A DNA stretch of 64,000 nucleotides from Sphingobacteriales bacterium. GTDB taxonomy: Bacteria; Bacteroidota; Bacteroidia; Sphingobacteriales; Sphingobacteriaceae. Location of the stretch: the NCBI GenBank assembly GCA_004293485.1, contig RDYW01000035.1, positions 1-64,000 of the forward strand, written 5' to 3'. Below are positions 50,333 through 60,222 of the stretch, one piece after another. The stretch's first letter is position 1; each line of letters opens with the position of its first letter. Under the pieces are notes generated by a model. The model was not told the origin of the DNA. It saw nothing but the letters and a program-made list of their open reading frames with translations, and did no database searches. Made by a program: the position numbers and the translations under genes.

Positions 50333-50603
50333 AAAAAAAATGAAAGTGTAAAATGTGTGCTATGTGTTTTTGTATTTTCCTTTTTTTTTTAAGAATTTTA
50401 AGGGTTTCTTTAAACTTTTTTGTGGATAATACCAACCTGTCGGAGTTAAAATCAATAACTTCAGCCTGTTCGGTTTGTGTATCAAATTGTTTTTTACAAC
50501 TTGATATTACAGCAAGAGTAAGGCCTAAAATTAATAGTCGAGCGAGTGAGTGAGTCTTTTCATTTTTTTTAGGGTTTAGCTTAAATTTAATACAATGTAA
50601 CAT
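50214..50603 (-). pseudogene. Decayed lipoprotein gene, start out of frame by one tetranucleotide
   Basis: The frame encodes a lipoprotein signal (LLILGLTLAVISSC) and a short mature part (KQFDTQTEQAEVIDFNSDRL) and then runs into sequence that overlaps the next gene. The natural-looking start ATG AAA AGA at 50563-50555 is out of frame with it by exactly one unit of an adjacent GAGT repeat (50540-50555). One more copy would give a classic start, MKRLTHSLARLLILG. A run of about ten As at the end of the recognisable part suggests a second defect. The ATG at 50603 that keeps the frame open has no signal-like N-terminus. Confidence 0.5.
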
Positions 50604-50804
50604 TTTTTTATAAAAAATACTTTATGCTACTTTTTTTAAGAAAAAAGCATGTGTAAAAACATCATCTGACGCAATGGTGATGTGGCATCAATTACAACCT
50701 AATCTATTTAAACAAAACCAGCTGATTTTAAAAATAAAATAATAAGATTGAATAACAAAATAGTAAATCCTCAATAATAACCTTGTAAAACTTGACACTT
50801 AAAG

Positions 50805-51821
50805 CTAAAAACTCATTCGAGGAAGTGGACTTATGTTTTGCCCCACAAAATCGTGGTTTAGGTATTTGAAATATCCTGCAATAGCAATCATGGCGGCATT
50901 ATCAGTACAATAATTTAAATCGGGGATATATACTTTCCAATTATTATTTTGTGCTTCGATGTGTAATGCTTGGCGCAAGCCCGAGTTAGCCGATACACCA
51001 CCAGCTATGGCAATATGGTTAATTTGATACAGTTGGGCAGCTTTTTTAAGTTTATTTAAAAGAATGCTAACAATGCGCCCTTGCACCGATGCGCAAATAT
51101 TGTGGATATTTTGTTTTAAAAAATCAGGGTTTTTTTTAATATTATCATTTATAAAATATAGTATAGCAGTTTTTAGGCCACTAAAGCTAAAGTTTAATTC
51201 GGGTATATTGGGTTCGGTAAAAGCGTAGGTTTGCTGGCCCATTTGTGCATATTTATCAATTAAAGGTCCACCAGGGTAGGGTAGTCCCAATATTTTTGCG
51301 GTTTTATCAAAAGCTTCGCCAGCAGCATCATCTAACGTTTGGCCAATAATTTGCATATCGAAGTGGTTTTTTACCAACACTATTTGTGTATGCCCCCCCG
51401 ATACCGTAAGGCATAAAAAAGGGAAAGGGGGAGGGGTATAATTTGGCATATTTTTAGGGGCAATAAAATGCGCTAACACATGCGCCTGTATGTGGTTAAC
51501 TTCTATTAGTGGGATATTTAGCCCCAGCGCAAACGATTTAGCAAACGATACGCCTACCAGCAACGACCCCAATAAACCAGGCCCGCGTGTAAAAGCTATG
51601 GCGTGTAACTGATTTTTGTTTACATTAGCTTCGTTTAAGGCATGGTGTACCGTAGGAATAATGTTTTGCTGGTGTACACGCGAGGCTAATTCGGGTACTA
51701 CACCGCCGTAATTTTGGTGTATAGTTTGGTTGGCAATAATATTTGATACAATTTTACCGTCGATACAAACGGATGCCGAGGTTTCGTCGCATGATGACTC
51801 GATAGCTAAAATAATTGCCAT
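50805..51821 (-). CDS. tsaD: tRNA N6-adenosine threonylcarbamoyltransferase
   Basis: Transfers the threonylcarbamoyl group to A37 of tRNAs that read ANN codons, in the t6A pathway with TsaB and TsaE. 338 residues. Metal ligands His110 and His114 in NHIQAHVLAH; nucleotide motif SGGHTQIVLV near 138. The starting LAIESSCDETSASV is diagnostic. Divergent from the tamB-like gene with 62 bases between them. Confidence 0.97.
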   Translation of the reverse strand: MAIILAIESSCDETSASVCIDGKIVSNIIANQTIHQNYGGVVPELASRVHQQNIIPTVHHALNEANVNKNQLHAIAFTRGPGLLGSLLVGVSFAKSFALGLNIPLIEVNHIQAHVLAHFIAPKNMPNYTPPPFPFLCLTVSGGHTQIVLVKNHFDMQIIGQTLDDAAGEAFDKTAKILGLPYPGGPLIDKYAQMGQQTYAFTEPNIPELNFSFSGLKTAILYFINDNIKKNPDFLKQNIHNICASVQGRIVSILLNKLKKAAQLYQINHIAIAGGVSANSGLRQALHIEAQNNNWKVYIPDLNYCTDNAAMIAIAGYFKYLNHDFVGQNISPLPRMSF

Positions 51822-51883
51822 AGTAAAAATTTTAATTTTTAAATTGTAAACGTATTAAAAAAGTATTAAAAATAGGTGTTTGG

Positions 51884-54800
51884 TTGTTGCTGTTTTTATT
51901 AATAACGGCTGGTGTGCTTACTTTTGTATCGCAACTGCCTCAAGTACAAACATGGGCTGCTAATAAAGCCGCTAATTATTTATCTGAGGAGCTTAAAACC
52001 AAAGTTGAAGTTAAAAACTTGTTTTTTAAACCTTTTACATCTTTGATTATAGAGGGTTTGTATGTGCAAGATTTACAAAAAGATACCCTACTACTAGTGC
52101 CTAAACTTGTGGTAGATATAAGTGAATTTTCGCCATTTAAACGCAGAAAAATCGACTTAAATAATATCGAATTGTACGATGGTAAATGTTATTTAAAAAA
52201 ATTTAAAAATGATTCGAGCAATGTAAGTTTTATTATTAACTATTTTGCTTCGGGTAAGCCCGATACTACCAAAAGTAGGCCTTTCGACCTTTCTTTTGAT
52301 AAAATAACCCTTAAAAATTTCGACTTTAGGTACAAAAATTATTTGTTTAAAAATACTTATAGCCACCAAGTAAATTATGAGGATGTGCATCTTAAACACT
52401 TAAATGTAGGCTTGCTAGGGGTAGATATTAAACATCATTTGTTTAAAGCCCAAATAAATAAACTAAGCTTTTACGAAAAATGTGGCTTTGTATTAAACGA
52501 TTTAAGTGCACATGCTGTAGTAGATAGCAACCAAATTGTACTTAACAGTTTACAATTAATTACACCAAAATCAAATTTGCATAATTTTTTTAGTATGAAG
52601 TTTAAAAGTTATGATGACTTTAACGATTTTGAAAACAAGGTAATGATGGAGGGTAACTTTAAAAATGCTACAATTGCATCAACCGATGTGGCTTATTTTT
52701 CATCCGCTTTGCGTAAAATAAATTTATCTATAAATGTTAATGGCAAAATAAAAGGTAGGGTAAATAACTTAAAAGCCAAAAACCTGCAAATAATGGCAGG
52801 TAAAGCTACCTACGTAAAAGGGGATTTTTACGTTAAAGGATTGCCCGATATTAAAAACACTTTTTTAAACTTAAATTTTAGTCAAGTTGCCACCAATAAA
52901 ACCGATTTAGATGCGATTATTGCAGGTGTTACAGGTAAAAAAAAATCAATCATACCAGGTATGGTTAATAAGTTTGGACATGTAAACTTTAAAGGCAATT
53001 TTACCGGGTTTACAAATAATTTTGTGGCTTATAGCGAGTTTAAAACCAAGCTAGGTAGCTTAAAATCAAACATACATGTAAACTTTGATAAGGCAAACAT
53101 ACCTAGTTATGTAGGCAAAATACAAACATTAAATTTTGATATTGGGCAATTACTAAACCAAAAATCGTTAGGTAAAACTAGCCTTAAAATGGATGTAAAT
53201 GGATATGGCACCGATGTTAAAAAACTATCCGAAACTTTATTGGCTACTATTGATTATATTGATTTTAACCATTACAGATACCATAACGTTAGGCTAAACG
53301 GAAAGTTTAATAAACAACTTTTTAAAGGTAATGCAACCATAAACGATAAAAACCTAGATTTAGCTTTTAAAGGAAATATTAACTTTAGCCAAGCATTACC
53401 CGAGTATAAATTTTACGCCAATATTGGCCATGCCAACCTTCGTAATTTAAAATTTATAGAAGATAGTATCAGTATTTCAACCAATTTTAATGCCGATTTT
53501 AGCGGTAATAGCTTAGATAATATACAGGGTAATGCAGCATTAAATAAAATAAAATTACGTACAGCACAAAAAACTTTTACCATAGATACGGTAAATGTAA
53601 ATGCCGATGGTATGGGAACCAGTAGGTTACTACAAGTTACATCCGATATTGGCGATGCTAGCATACGTGGGTTGTACGATTTAGCTACCCTGCCATCGGC
53701 TTTTAAGCTAATTGTAAAAAAATATATACCTTCGTGGCAAACGGTTATTGTAAAATCCAAAAAACAAAATTTTCAGTTTAATTTTGATTTAAAAAATTTA
53801 GATGCCCTTACATCTTTATTATTACCTACACTTAGCATCCCCGAAAGGGGAAGCTTTAGTGGTAAATTTAATTCCGACTCGGGCCGGGTATCGCTTAGCG
53901 GTTTTGTAAAAACAATAAAGTACGATAAAATTGTGTACCGCAATTTAATTATCGACCAAAATACATCGCCCAAAAGCCTCGAGGCTATTATTTCTTTAGA
54001 TAAGATAAATCTTACCGATAGCGTTGCAGTTCAAAACATAATTATTCAAAACAGTTTAAAAAACGATAGCTTATCGTTTAACGTAAAATTATCGGATAAA
54101 AGTGCTGTTAACCAGCTCGATTTGTACGGATTGGTAGAGTTTGGTAAAGATACAACAGCCAAGTTAAGCATACTTCCATCGGATATTGTGATAGATAACC
54201 AAGTGTGGAAGGTACAAGACAAAGCCCGTATAAAATTTGAGAACCAAAAAACCAAAATAGAGGGCATTTATTTAACTAATAACCAACAATTGATAGCCGT
54301 AAACGGTATAGTTTCGACCAAACCCAATGATGTATTGGCGGTAGTGATGGAAAATGTAAGCCTTAAATCGCTAAGTATGTTATCTAAAGGTTCGGGCATT
54401 AACCTATCGGGGACAATAAATGGTAACATAAACTTAGCTTCTATATTGGCTAACCCCGATATAAAATCCGATATTAAAGTAGATTCGTTGCAGTACAATA
54501 CCACCTTTATCGGGGATTTACGGTTAGTATCAGCCTTTAACGAACAAACCCAAAAAATTGATGTAAACGCCGTTATTGATAACCGTGGGCAAAAAACTAT
54601 GGATATAAATGGCAGTATCAATATTAAAAACGAAACCAATAATTTAGATTTAAACGTATTGCTTGATAAAACCGAATTAATTATTTTTTCTCCTTTTATA
54701 AACGAGCTCGTATCTAACTTATCGGGCCATATATCATCGAAACTAAAAGTTACAGGGCCATTTAGTAACCCCAAAATAAACGGTACCGCAGGCTTTAAAA

Positions 54801-56296
54801 ATGCTGGCTTAACCGTAAATTATTTGAACACCGCTTACATTATTAACGATGAAGTAGAAGTAGAAAATAGTATTATTAAAATTAATAACCTAGGTATAAA
54901 AGATATACGAAATAATATAGCCCGTGTAAATGGTACCGTAGATTTAAAAAATCCTGATAACCCCGATATTGAAATTAACCTAAATGCCAGTAATTTTATG
55001 GCATTAAATACCACTGCCAAAAATGGGCAAGCCTACTATGGCGTAGCTTACGCCACAGGCGATTTTAACTTTAACGGCCCTACCGATGCCATGCGCATAG
55101 TTATAAACGCCAAAACCGAACGTGGTACTATATTTACGATCCCACTTAATGGTGCATCAACCGTAGGCGCCAACGATTTTATATTTTATGTTTCAAAAGA
55201 TACCCTAAAAAATAAAAGAGGCGATGAAAACTTTTTTAAGGGTTTAGTGATGGAGTTTGAATTGAGGGTGGATGAAGCCTCGCAAGTAAATATACTTACC
55301 GATGTAGGTAATTTAACAGGGGCTGGTAATGGCGATTTTAGGCTTTTAATTACTTCGCTAGGCGATTTTGAAATGTATGGCGATTATGTGATTGATAAAG
55401 GAAAGTTTGATTTTACGGCCAATAACGTAATAAATAAAACTTTCGAAATACAAAAAGGTGGCGATATACGTTGGACAGGCGACCCATCAAATGCAAACAT
55501 TAATTTAAACGCCATATACGCTACCCGTACTCCGCTTGCTCCACTTTATTTGGCCGCAGGGCAAACCCAAACCGACGACCGACGTAACGAAACCGTATTG
55601 GCACAAGCACTTATGTTTTTAAGTGGTTCGCTGCTATCGCCCGATATTAAATTTAAGTTAGATTTTCCTAACAATACCGAAATTAAAACACGCTTAGGCG
55701 GTTATTTAAATAATCAAGATAACGAAAACCAACAAGTTATTAACCTTGTAGTTCGTAATAGCTTTAGCGGTAGTGCCAGCGGTGGTATTGGTTTTCAAAA
55801 TAGCGATATTATAAGCTCGGCATCTGAACTCGCTTTTAGCAAACTCAATAATATAATTTCACAATCGTTAAAAGTAAAAAACTTAGACTTTAACATACGC
55901 TCAGGCAACGAATTTGGGGGTAGTTATCGTTTTTTTAACGATAGATTTACAGTAAGAGGTAATTTTTCGAACAATAGGTACAGTGCACTAAATAATAAGA
56001 GTTTAATAAGTAATAACCTATTTAACACCCCATTAACAGATGTTACCCGCGATTTGGAGTTTAACTATAACCTTAAAAAAGATGCCACCTTTGTAGCAAA
56101 AGGTTTTCAACGACCTGCCAACCGAGATTTTTTTAACCTAAACAGAGATATTTACATTAACGGACTAGGTTTGGTATATATGCAAGAATATGATACTTTT
56201 GCCGAATTTTTGCGCAACACTTTTAGGGGTAAAAATAAAACAACTAAAACTAAGGCTACCAATACCCGTAACGCTCCAGTTAATAAAAACAAATAG
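51884..56296 (+). CDS. Translocation and assembly module TamB-like protein (DUF490)
   Basis: Very large (about 1470 residues) envelope protein that spans the periplasm and moves lipids or outer-membrane proteins. An N-terminal membrane segment (LLFLLITAGVLTF) is followed by repetitive beta-rich sequence and the DUF490/TamB C-terminal domain at about 1050-1470. Start uncertain: no ATG or GTG lies in frame upstream. The longest plausible frame begins near ATT at 51854 and would add KKVLKIGVWL, giving the positive N-terminus expected of a membrane anchor; TTG at 51884 lacks it. No tamA/bamA gene is adjacent. Confidence 0.85.
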   Translation: MLLFLLITAGVLTFVSQLPQVQTWAANKAANYLSEELKTKVEVKNLFFKPFTSLIIEGLYVQDLQKDTLLLVPKLVVDISEFSPFKRRKIDLNNIELYDGKCYLKKFKNDSSNVSFIINYFASGKPDTTKSRPFDLSFDKITLKNFDFRYKNYLFKNTYSHQVNYEDVHLKHLNVGLLGVDIKHHLFKAQINKLSFYEKCGFVLNDLSAHAVVDSNQIVLNSLQLITPKSNLHNFFSMKFKSYDDFNDFENKVMMEGNFKNATIASTDVAYFSSALRKINLSINVNGKIKGRVNNLKAKNLQIMAGKATYVKGDFYVKGLPDIKNTFLNLNFSQVATNKTDLDAIIAGVTGKKKSIIPGMVNKFGHVNFKGNFTGFTNNFVAYSEFKTKLGSLKSNIHVNFDKANIPSYVGKIQTLNFDIGQLLNQKSLGKTSLKMDVNGYGTDVKKLSETLLATIDYIDFNHYRYHNVRLNGKFNKQLFKGNATINDKNLDLAFKGNINFSQALPEYKFYANIGHANLRNLKFIEDSISISTNFNADFSGNSLDNIQGNAALNKIKLRTAQKTFTIDTVNVNADGMGTSRLLQVTSDIGDASIRGLYDLATLPSAFKLIVKKYIPSWQTVIVKSKKQNFQFNFDLKNLDALTSLLLPTLSIPERGSFSGKFNSDSGRVSLSGFVKTIKYDKIVYRNLIIDQNTSPKSLEAIISLDKINLTDSVAVQNIIIQNSLKNDSLSFNVKLSDKSAVNQLDLYGLVEFGKDTTAKLSILPSDIVIDNQVWKVQDKARIKFENQKTKIEGIYLTNNQQLIAVNGIVSTKPNDVLAVVMENVSLKSLSMLSKGSGINLSGTINGNINLASILANPDIKSDIKVDSLQYNTTFIGDLRLVSAFNEQTQKIDVNAVIDNRGQKTMDINGSINIKNETNNLDLNVLLDKTELIIFSPFINELVSNLSGHISSKLKVTGPFSNPKINGTAGFKNAGLTVNYLNTAYIINDEVEVENSIIKINNLGIKDIRNNIARVNGTVDLKNPDNPDIEINLNASNFMALNTTAKNGQAYYGVAYATGDFNFNGPTDAMRIVINAKTERGTIFTIPLNGASTVGANDFIFYVSKDTLKNKRGDENFFKGLVMEFELRVDEASQVNILTDVGNLTGAGNGDFRLLITSLGDFEMYGDYVIDKGKFDFTANNVINKTFEIQKGGDIRWTGDPSNANINLNAIYATRTPLAPLYLAAGQTQTDDRRNETVLAQALMFLSGSLLSPDIKFKLDFPNNTEIKTRLGGYLNNQDNENQQVINLVVRNSFSGSASGGIGFQNSDIISSASELAFSKLNNIISQSLKVKNLDFNIRSGNEFGGSYRFFNDRFTVRGNFSNNRYSALNNKSLISNNLFNTPLTDVTRDLEFNYNLKKDATFVAKGFQRPANRDFFNLNRDIYINGLGLVYMQEYDTFAEFLRNTFRGKNKTTKTKATNTRNAPVNKNK

Positions 56297-56376
56297 TACT
56301 ATTAATGTAGCTAATTTCGGGGCTTGGTTTAAAATTATATAAGTTATTAATCTTTTCGTTATTTTAATTCCCAATA

Positions 56377-59310
56377 CTAATACCCAAATATTTCTTTTAG
56401 TGAAAGTTTTTTTACTTCTCCAAGTTTTGCTATATCGCTTTCGCTGATTTTATTTTCGGATGCTAAGATGCAATACGTATAAGGCTTATTGGCTATATTT
56501 TGTTGGTAAAACTGCTTTATTTGCTCAAAATTTATTTTATTAACCCTGGCGTAGGTTTGCTGGCGTATATCGGTTTTTACGCCTTTGCGCTGTGCCGCTA
56601 AGTAGTTAAATATGATATTATCTTGTGTAATACGCTCGGTTTCAATATCTTTTTTAATACCTATACGGGCATTGTTTAGGTTTTCGTTTAGCTTTGGTAA
56701 GGTGGTTAAAAGCTCGTTCATGGCGGTTACGGCTTCGTTAAATTTATCGGCTTGGCAACCTACGTAAGCTAAGGCAACAAATGGATCGTTTTTTTTATCG
56801 GGCGTAATGTAATAAGCGTAGGTATTGTAGGCCAACGCTTTAGATTCGCGTATGGTTTGAAACACAATAGCACTCATACCATAACCAAAATAATTGTTAA
56901 ACACGCCTATCAAAGGTTCTTCACTTGCATTGTATTTACTGTTATTGCGCAACCACATTATTTCGGCTTGTACCATATCGTAATCGGCATATAGTACTTG
57001 GTTTTTATTTTGTACGCTTGGTGTAAATAGGGTTGAAGGTGCTGCCTGTGTAAATTTAAGAGGTAAAGGGTGTAATTTTTGTATGGTGGGTTTAAAGTTG
57101 ATAAGGCTTTGTGGGCCGTAGTAAATTATTTTATGGCTGTGTTTACTAAGGTTGTGTAACAGGTTTACCAATTCGGTTGCGATAATATTTGCCATTTCGG
57201 TATCTGATAGTACATAATTAAATGGGTTTTTTGCGCCATAGCGGGCATAATTGGTTAAACCTTGCATAATGGCTCCTTTGCTGGCTTTTGCATCGGTTCG
57301 GGATTTCATTATTCTAGCTTTTAAGGCTATTAGTGCATTTTGGTTAGCTTTACAGTTTTTTAATAGGTACTCGAACAGCGAAACTGCTTGCACAAAGTTT
57401 TCTTGTAGCCCTTCTATTTTTATGGTGGTAAATTCTCGGCCGGTACTCACATTAAAGCTACAAGCTATTTTATAAAAAGCTTTTGTAATATCTTCGGCAG
57501 TTGTTTTATTAGTTGATAAAAACTGAAGGTATTGGGCCGCTATATCTAATTTTTTATTATTCCAGCTGCCTATATCAAAGCGGTATTGTAATCTAAATAT
57601 TTGGTTTTCTTTATTTTGTATATATAATAATTGTGCTGGGCCAATATTGCTTTTTACAAAATCTTTATCATAATTTAAAAAAACTGGTTTTACGGGTATG
57701 GCGGGCATTTGGTTTACGGCTTTAACAAATTCTGATTGTGCATCTCTATTTGTTTCGACCGCCGTAATACTTGGTTTTACAACTTTTACCACGTTTTTAT
57801 CTTCGCCCATGCGTTTATAAATAGCCACATAATTATCGGCAAAGTATTTGTTTGCGAAAGCAACAATATCTTTTTTGGTAATTTTAGATAGCTGGTCGGT
57901 ATAGGCTACTTGGTTTTTCCAATCAATTTCTGATGTAAAAGCATCCATCAAGTTTTCGGCTCTTGAGCTATACGATTCCAAGGCTAAAATTTTATTTTTC
58001 TTTTGGTTATTTACAATCGAAGTAATCAGGTTATTATCAAAATTTCCTTTTTTTAAGTTTTCTATTTCGCCCAGCATCAATGTTTTAACATCCTCTAGCG
58101 ATTGCCCTTGCGTAGCGTTTCCTTGCATGTATAACACGCCATAATCTATAAGGGTATATGCCGATGCCGAAGCCCGCAATAGCTTTTGTTTTTTTACCAA
58201 GTTTAAATCCATTAAACCCGCCTTGCCATTGGTAAGTATTTGCCCTACTAGGTCGGCAAGCAATACATCTTTATCTTTATTGCCAGGCAGGCGGAAGCCA
58301 ATGGTTACGTTTTCGGCATCGGGGCCTATTACTTCTTCAATAATAGGTTGGTTAATAGGTAGTTCGGCATCAAACGTATAGGCAGGTATAGGATTGCTTT
58401 GCATAAACGAAAAAGCGTTATCTACTTTTTTAATCATCGCATTAGCATCAAAATCACCAGCCATAATTATACCCATATTATTGGGCACATAGTAATTGTT
58501 ATAATATTGGCGTATAGCTACTAGCGATGGATTTTTTAAATGTTCAACGGTACCAATGGTAGTTTGCCTGCCGTAATTATTGTTTTTAAATAAGCTGGCA
58601 AACAGCTTTTCGAACACCTTACGGCTATCGCTATCCATACCTATATTTTTTTCTTCGTAAACGGCTTCAAGTTCGGTATGGAAAATTCTAAAAACTGGGT
58701 TTCTAAATCGCTCGGCCTGTACAGCTAAATATTTATCGGTAGCATTAGCGGGCACATCATCGGTATATACTGTTTGTTCAAATGATGTAAAAGCATTGGT
58801 TCCTTGTGCGCCCATGGCCGCTAACATTTTATCATACTCATTAGCAATGGCATATTTTGCTGCAATGCCCGATACCGAATCTATTTGCTGGTAAATAGCT
58901 TTACGTTTTAGGGTATCGGTGGTGTGGTTATAGGTTTCGTAAAGGGTATCAATTTTATCTAACTCGGGTTTTTCTTTTGCCCAGTTTAAGCTACCATATT
59001 TATCAGTTCCTTTAAATAGCATGTGTTCTAAATAGTGTGCAAGGCCAGTGTGCGAGGCTGGGTCGGTTTTACTACCTGCTTTTGTAGCTATATAACACTG
59101 TATGCGAGGGCTTTTATTGCTGGTACTTAAAATAACAGTTAAACCATTTTTAAGGGTATAAAACCTTGCTTTTGTAGGGTCGTTTACTACATATTTATAG
59201 GTATATCCGCCAGATGTAGCCGTTGCCCATTGCGTAGGTTTTTGTTGTGCAAATAGGTTACTAGCAAGTAAAAGTAGGGGTAATAAAAGTTTGGTTTTAA
59301 AGTTTAACAT
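56377..59310 (-). CDS. M16 family zinc metallopeptidase
   Basis: 977-residue pitrilysin-type protease with a signal peptide (cleavage after LFAQ), hence periplasmic or outer-membrane associated. The inverted zinc motif HYLEH is at 92-96, and a downstream Glu (ELEAVYEEKN near 220) would be the third ligand. Two M16 halves are present, the second without the motif, as in two-domain members. Such enzymes degrade peptides; the substrate here is unknown. Confidence 0.92.
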   Translation of the reverse strand: MLNFKTKLLLPLLLLASNLFAQQKPTQWATATSGGYTYKYVVNDPTKARFYTLKNGLTVILSTSNKSPRIQCYIATKAGSKTDPASHTGLAHYLEHMLFKGTDKYGSLNWAKEKPELDKIDTLYETYNHTTDTLKRKAIYQQIDSVSGIAAKYAIANEYDKMLAAMGAQGTNAFTSFEQTVYTDDVPANATDKYLAVQAERFRNPVFRIFHTELEAVYEEKNIGMDSDSRKVFEKLFASLFKNNNYGRQTTIGTVEHLKNPSLVAIRQYYNNYYVPNNMGIIMAGDFDANAMIKKVDNAFSFMQSNPIPAYTFDAELPINQPIIEEVIGPDAENVTIGFRLPGNKDKDVLLADLVGQILTNGKAGLMDLNLVKKQKLLRASASAYTLIDYGVLYMQGNATQGQSLEDVKTLMLGEIENLKKGNFDNNLITSIVNNQKKNKILALESYSSRAENLMDAFTSEIDWKNQVAYTDQLSKITKKDIVAFANKYFADNYVAIYKRMGEDKNVVKVVKPSITAVETNRDAQSEFVKAVNQMPAIPVKPVFLNYDKDFVKSNIGPAQLLYIQNKENQIFRLQYRFDIGSWNNKKLDIAAQYLQFLSTNKTTAEDITKAFYKIACSFNVSTGREFTTIKIEGLQENFVQAVSLFEYLLKNCKANQNALIALKARIMKSRTDAKASKGAIMQGLTNYARYGAKNPFNYVLSDTEMANIIATELVNLLHNLSKHSHKIIYYGPQSLINFKPTIQKLHPLPLKFTQAAPSTLFTPSVQNKNQVLYADYDMVQAEIMWLRNNSKYNASEEPLIGVFNNYFGYGMSAIVFQTIRESKALAYNTYAYYITPDKKNDPFVALAYVGCQADKFNEAVTAMNELLTTLPKLNENLNNARIGIKKDIETERITQDNIIFNYLAAQRKGVKTDIRQQTYARVNKINFEQIKQFYQQNIANKPYTYCILASENKISESDIAKLGEVKKLSLKEIFGY

Positions 59311-59550
59311 AAAATTATTTTAAATAGTAAACGAGTAAATTAATTTTTCATAAAATTTGTGAAAGCATTTGAATGTAAAGCTTTTTTGTTTTTAAAGTTA
59401 AAATTTTAAAAATTAATTTGGATATTTTTATTGATACTTAAACATTATTTACAGTTAATAAGTATTTTAAGCCAAAATTAGTACTGTAAATTATGAAATA
59501 CTTATTGTTAAGTACAAAATTATTCCATAAATTTTTAAATCTAATATATT

Positions 59551-60210
59551 ATGAGAAAAATTACATTTATTTTTTTGTTAACGTTATTAATTAACTATTC
59601 TAATGCTCAAACTGTTGGTATAGTGTACAATATTAATCCAACAATGGGGTACTCTTTTTGTAAGGGACTGTTTAAATTTGAGGTATTAAACCAACATGAT
59701 TTAAACTATAATGTGGTTAATTATATTGAGAGTTATATGAATATTAAAAAAATACCTAACAAAATTTTTGATGATTTTGATTTTAGTGCTATTGAATACT
59801 TTACTGAAAGAATTAAATTAAAGAAAATGGCCGAGTATGTTGAAAATTTTTGTGAAAAAAATAATTTAGACAGAATTATTATATTAAGAAAAAATAATGC
59901 TTATACGAGTACAGATTTTATGAAAACATTACACAATTTCGAACACGATTTGGGAATTATAACGTTTAATTTGGAAAAGAAAAAAACATTGTTGTATTAT
60001 AACTATGTTATCATAAATTATACCAAAGGTAGTAGAAAATTTGAAGCAGTTTTGCGTTCAAATTATAAATCTCAAAAATTTGAAGAACCAATTTTTGATA
60101 GTGTAAAACTTAATTTGGTTAATAACAATGTTTTTAACTATCATGTAATTGAATATAATAGCATAATTAATAGATTTCTTGATGAAAGTATTCCCTTCGT
60201 CTTGGAATAG
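59551..60210 (+). CDS. Secreted protein of unknown function
   Basis: 219 residues with a signal peptide (cleavage after SNAQ). The body is rich in Asn, Lys, Ile and Phe, more AT-rich than its neighbours, and shows mixed alpha/beta pattern with no recognised motif. Flanked by 240 bases of AT-rich DNA upstream and by convergent priA. Possibly acquired recently, judged from composition only. Confidence 0.65.
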   Translation: MRKITFIFLLTLLINYSNAQTVGIVYNINPTMGYSFCKGLFKFEVLNQHDLNYNVVNYIESYMNIKKIPNKIFDDFDFSAIEYFTERIKLKKMAEYVENFCEKNNLDRIIILRKNNAYTSTDFMKTLHNFEHDLGIITFNLEKKKTLLYYNYVIINYTKGSRKFEAVLRSNYKSQKFEEPIFDSVKLNLVNNNVFNYHVIEYNSIINRFLDESIPFVLE

Positions 60211-60222
60211 TACCTTTTTCTA

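Noticed and set aside
54268-54774. Minus-strand frame of 168 codons over the tamB-like gene
   Set aside because: Antisense frame; the plus strand is continuous with the DUF490 architecture.
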